Shown here piece by piece: positions 46,401 through 52,400 of a stretch of 64,000 nt of DNA. Each line of letters begins with the position of its first letter. Position 1 is the first letter of the stretch. The DNA lies in the NCBI GenBank assembly GCA_003450735.1, contig DMEZ01000071.1, forward strand, positions 1 to 64,000, read 5' to 3'. The notes beneath the pieces were generated by a model that saw only the letters and a list, made by a program, of their open reading frames with translations, did no database searches and was not told the DNA's origin. The translations under genes were made by a program, and so were the position numbers. This stretch comes from Elusimicrobiota bacterium (GTDB lineage: Bacteria > Elusimicrobiota > Elusimicrobia > UBA1565).

Positions 46401-49400
46401 GCGGGCAACCTGCAGTCGCCCTTCGCCTCCTCCAGCTTCACCTACCAGGCCGCCGTGGTGGTGTCCACGCCGCAGGCCTCCATCACCCTTCCGATGCCTG
46501 GAGCGGTGGTGACGACCCTGGCCCAGATCTCGGGGACGAGCTCGGGCTCTCCCGCCATGGTGCGCCTCTGGGTCCGCCATCCGGCCACCGGGCGCTGGTG
46601 GAAGGGCTCGAGCCAGGAGTGGACGGACGCAGCGAGCGTCAACTACGCGGCCCTCTCGAACGGATTCTGGAGCTTCGGCTCGGGGCCCTCCTCCCTGCTC
46701 GCGAACTCCTCCTACACGGTCCAGGCCGAAGCGCGCGACTCGGCCGGGACGCTGGTGCAGACGCCTCCCGCGCTGGCCGTCGTGTTCACCTCCACCGCCG
46801 GCACGACGGCGCAGGACACCCTGCCGCCCGTCTCGGCCATCCTCTCTCCGGCGGCGGGCGCCTCGTCTTTGGTCAGCCTGGGCGTCATCGCCGGCACGGC
46901 CCTCGACAACGCGAAGGTGACCCAGGTCTTCGTGGGCGTTCGCCGCAACGCCGACGCGAGCTGGTGGGGGGAGGCCTCGGGCTGGCTGAGCGGCCAGGTG
47001 CTCAACCCCGTGAGCTTGTCGAGCCCGAGCGCCTCGTTCACCGCCTGGAGCTACGCCGCCCTGCCGGACAGCTTCCTGACCATCGGCAGTTCCTACACCA
47101 TCCTGGCCTGGGCCAAGGACAGCTTCAACAATATCCAGGCCTCGCCCGCCGAGCGCTCCTTCACCTTCGCCACGGCGGTGGTCGTGGATACGACGCCTCC
47201 GGCCGCGGTCACCGACCTCGCCGCCGTCTCCACCGCGGCGGGCCAGGCGGAACTGCGCTGGACGGCGCCGGGCGACGACGGCCTCTCGGGGCGCGCGGCG
47301 GCCTACCTCGTGCGCTACTCCACGGCCGGGCCGCTCACCCCCTCGAACTTCTCCGGCGCTAGGAGCTTGAGCGCGCCCGCCCCCGCTTCGCCCGGCTCGG
47401 CCGAGGCTTTCGTCGTCTACGGCCTTGAGTCCGGCAAGCTCACCCACTTCGCGGTCCGGGGCAAGGACGAGGCGGGGAACCTCTCGCCCTACTTCAACTC
47501 GGCTTCCGCCCTGGTCCTCAAGCCCGTGGTTCCGGGCGACGGGAGCGGGGCGGCGGTGTGGTCGCCCGCGAACGCCCCGGCCTGCTCCCTCATCACGGCG
47601 ACCATGACCTTCACGAACGGGACTCACACCTTCCAGGCCGGCGGGCTCGCCGCCTTCCAGTTGCCCGAGGGCTGGCCGGAACCCCAGCTCGCCTGCTCGA
47701 CCTGCGCGGCCTTCGTCCGGGTCGTGAGCACCACCCTCGCCTCCCTGGAGCCCGTCCTGCTGAAGGACTTCGGGCCGCGCTGGGCCGGGGCCCTGGTGAC
47801 CTCGGGTCAGCTGCTCGGAGGCGAGACCGTGCGCATTGCCGTGGACCGGGTCCAGCCGCCGCTGGACCTGCGCACGGGCGCGGCCCTGCCCGCGCGCAGC
47901 CGCGCCTCCTTCGGCGGCGAGGCTCGGGCGCTCCTTGTCCTTCCGTCCTTCAACCAGGTCGCCGGCCCCGCGGCGGCCGTGCGCCTCTCGGACGCTTCCG
48001 TCCTGTCCCTCGGGCCAGGCCAGGTCTCGCCGCCCATCTTCCTGGAGGGCCTCGACGCCTGCGGCCGCTACCGGAGCGCCCCCTCCTCGCCCAGGGAGGT
48101 GACCCTCTGGGTTTCCGCCGGCGGCGAACTCTCCTTGAGCCCCGCGTTCGCGGCGCCGGCTTCGAGCATGACCGTCGTCCTTTCCACGGCCGCGACCCCG
48201 CCCGTCTTCTTCCGGAGCGCCCTGAGCGGCGCCCGCACGCTCGACGTCGCCTACGTCGACCTCGAGCAGGGCGGCGTCCTGCGCCGCCTCTCGCGAGGGA
48301 TGAGCGTCCTCGGGAGCGTCATCGGCTTCATGCCCGGCAGCGTGGGGGTGAGCACGGGCGCCAACCTGCCCGCGAAGGCCTCCGCCCTCATCACGCCGGA
48401 CGGCGACCAGAACGCGGACGGCGCGTTCATCCTGTTCACCCCGAGCCTGAGCTCGGTCTCTTGGCGCGTGAGCGTGTCGAGCGCGGGGGACTTCAGCGCG
48501 GCCTGGCGGCAGTACGCCGGGACGGGCGACCCCGGGCGGGGCGTCTACTTCGACGGCAAGGACGCCTCCGGACGGATCCGGCCGGGGCCCTACTACGTGC
48601 GCATCGAGCTCAACGGCGGGGTGGCGGTGGACACCGCGACCATCGCGCTGAACGTCGGCACGATGGGCATCGCGGGCAAGGTCAAGGTCGGGGAGGGCGC
48701 GGTCGCGAACGCCAGGGTGTCCATCAGCGGGCCGGGCGCCTCGAGGGAGGAGCGCTCGGAGGCGGACGGGAGCTACGCCTTCTACGGCCTGCGGGCAGGA
48801 ACGACCTACTTCCTCTCCGCGGAATACTTCAACTCCGCGACGGGCGAGACCGCGCGGACGACGGCGGCCTTTGCCGCCCCTGCCGCGTCCCCGGCCGCCG
48901 ACCTGAGCCTCCTTTTGACCGGACGCCTGAGGGTTTCGGCCCGCATCGCGCGGCCCGCCGGCTCCGACCTCTACGGGGAGGTGCGCATCCGCGACCTCGC
49001 CTCGGCCCGCTCCGCTTCGGGCCGCCTGCGTTTCGCGGCCGGCGCCATGTCCTCCGACGACGGCGGCGCGAGTCTCAGCACGTGGACCCTGTTCACAGTC
49101 CTGCCGGACACCTACGTCGTGACCCTCGCTTTGCCGGGCTACGAGGCGCAGACCGCGACGGTGACGCTGGCGGCCGGCTCCGTCCTGGACATCCAGCGCG
49201 CGATGACGCGCAAGGCGGACCTCTACGGCCGCTTCGAACTGCCCGAACTGCAGGAGTACGGCACGGCCGTGGCCGTCGAGGCTCGCCGCTCGACGGACAC
49301 CGCCCCGGCTCAGACCGCGATGCTCTACCTGCCGGGACTCAAGGATGAGGGCCGCACGCCCGCGCTCTCCGGCGTCTTCGTGCTGGCCGGCCTCGAGCCC

Positions 49401-52400
49401 GGGGCCTACACTCTCACGGCCCGCGCCATCGGCTTCGAGCCGGTCAGCGCCGGCCCCTACACGGTCGGCTGGGAGGACCTCGGCGGTCCCGACACCCCGC
49501 TGGCCCTGCTGCCGGTCGCGGGCTACGGCGGCTCCATCGCCGGCTCGGTCGCGGTGCAGGGCGACACCCTCTCCAAGGGAGCCTTCACCCTCACGCTCTC
49601 GGCCTTGAACCAGCGCACGGGCGCGATGAGCTTCACCAAGGCCGCCTTCTCTCCCTCCGCCGCCCTCTCCAGCGCGACCTATCGCATCACGGGCCTGGGC
49701 GCGGGGAGCTACCGGGTCATCACGGCGCTCGAGGGCTTCGAGCTCGCCTCCGCGACCGCTCCGGTCGTCCTCTCCGCGGGCGGCTCCGCCGAGAAGAGCC
49801 TGCTTTTGCGGCAGTTCAACGGCCAGGTGCGGGCTCTCCTCACCCTGCCGGCCGGCTACGCGGACTACGGGAGCGTCAGCCTCGTGCTCAAGAGCAGCTC
49901 GACCGAGATCACGGGCACGGCGGACTCCTCGGCCTGGCTGAGCCCCGCGACCCTGGCCACCGCCCGCTGGACGCTCAGCGCGCGCTACGCCCGCACCGGC
50001 GCCGTCGCGAGCAGGACGGTGGACGTCGTGAGCGGCGCCTTGAGCGACGCGGTTCTCGACCTGAGCGGGCAGACCCAGCTCGTCTCCGGGACGGTGTCCC
50101 TCTCGGGCAGCGTTTCGCTGAGCATGGGCACGTACACCTTCACGGCCTCCGACGCGGCGGGCCTTTCCGCCGCGTCGGCCCTGTCAAGCTTCTGCTCGCG
50201 GGCCTACGGCGGCTGCGTGTCCACCACGAGCTTCCGGCTCGAGCTCTACTCCCTCGACGACGCCGAAAGGGGCGATGGGCTCTTCGCGCCCATCGGCGCG
50301 GACGGGCGCTACCGCTTCGAGAACGTCCCGAGCGGAGCCTACGTGCTCCTCAACGCGACGGAACTCGACGGCTCCGCCGCCGACGGCTCCGAGGTCTCCT
50401 CGAGCTGGCAGGTGCTCCGAGTGGCCTCCTCGCCCGTCACGGCGGACATGAGCCTCCTGGCCGGCAAGGAGGTCCGCGGACGCTTCCTCCTGCCTTCCGG
50501 CGCCCTCGCGTCCCGCCTCTTCACCGTCTCCCTGCTCGACCGCTCGGGAGCGGCGGTGCAGTCGCAGAGCGTGTCTTTGCAGGACGCCGCCGAAGGGGCC
50601 TACGCCCTGCCGCGCATCGCCGACGGCAGCTATCTGCTGCTCGTGCAGGACGGCTCGGCGCCGCGGCAGTACGTGGCGGCGCCCCGCCCCGTCACGGTCT
50701 CGGGCGCGGACGTCGAGGTCGGGGACATCCAGCTTTCGCTCATGGGCGGCATCACGGGGAGCCTGCGCCTCAAACAGCTGGTCTACGGGAGCACGACGAG
50801 CCTGATCACCCCCATCACGCCGCTCAACGCCGGGCTCCTGCCGGAGGCGCTGCAGGTCTTCGCCATGGCCGACCCCTGGGTCGAAGGCGGCTTCGGCTCG
50901 GCCGAGCGCTCCAACGGACGCATCCTGCTCGACGACAACGGACGCTTCTCGATCACAGGCCTCGTCCCCGGGAAGTACAAGGTCCGTTTCGAGCAGAGCG
51001 GCGGCTCCGACGCCCTGGGCCAAGGCGGCTTCAACCTGGCTCCAGCCGAACTCTCCGGGGTGGAGGTGAGCGAAGGGCAGTCGAAGGACGTGGGCGACGT
51101 GGATCTGCCCGTCGCGCAGACGGTGAACGGCGCCGTGCGCGACCCGAACGGGCACCCCCTCGCGAACGTCGAAGTGAGCGCCGAGGCCGTCGGCGCGGCG
51201 CACCGGGTGGCCGCCCTCACCGACGCTTCGGGCCGCTTCACCCTGGTGGGACTCGACCCCTCCCTGCGCTACTACGACATCCTGGCGCTGCGGCGGGAGG
51301 GGGAGGAGGAGTCCGACCAGCCGCGCTCCGCCTACGGAGAGGCCCGGCTCTCGGGCGTGGACATCCTCACGCGCTACTCGGGCATCGACCTGGCTCTCCC
51401 GCTGGCCGATGCGGACCTCGTCTGCGCGGTCTCCGCCTCCGACGGGAGGGCGCTGAACTCCCCGCACCCGGTCTACGGCTCGAGACCCGGCGCCAAGGTC
51501 TTCTTCCTGCGCTCCGATTCGGTCCCCAGGAGCCCCAACGGCGACCTGGCCGTCTTCACGGCGGCGGACGGGGCGCTCCGGGTCCGCAGCCTCGTGCCGG
51601 GGAGCTACACGCTCACCGCCTTCGCGCTGGACCACAAGCGCGCGGCCAAGACCCTGCGGCTGCGCTCGGGCTCGAACTCCTCCTGCTCCATCAGCCTGGA
51701 GCCGGAGGAGGTGGCCTTGAGCGGGGTCCTCACCCACTTCGACGGCTCTTCGCCCAGCAGCGGAGAGGTCGAGCAGGTCGTCGCCGCGGCCGCGGACGGC
51801 TCGGAGCGGCTCTACGCCGAGCTCGTCAGGCCCGGCAACTCGCAGGTGGTCACCCACTACGAGCTCGCCGGCCTGCGCGTCGGAACGGTCTACCAGCTCC
51901 TGGTCTACGACGCCGACGGCGACGTCTACGCTCCGCCCGAAGCGGCCTCCTTGCGCTTCGACTCCGCGGGAGAGCAGCGCCTGAACCTCCACATCAAGCC
52001 CGTGCGGCCCGCGGTCTCCGCCTCGGTGGTGAAGCAGGGGGAGCGCCTCTTCGAGCTCGAGTTCACGGCCACGAAGGCCCTGCGCAAGCGCACCGACGCG
52101 GACGAGGACGCCGCGGGGCTCGTGCGCGCGTCCACGGGGACGCTGACGGGGGCCCGCATCAGCCCCGACCGCAAGACCCTCTCCGTGAGCCTCGACGCGG
52201 CCGGCGTCTCGGCCGCGTCGGCCACCGTGCGCTTCCGCGCCTTCAGCAACGTCAGCGACCCCGAATCGGCCGACCCGCTCAACCCCGAGCTCTCGATGGA
52301 GACCACCGCCTACGTGTTCATCGGGATCGACTCCGCCATGGAGACGCCGGTCAACTCCCAGAAGGGCGGCACTGCGCGCGTGGGCGGGGCGGATCCCTCG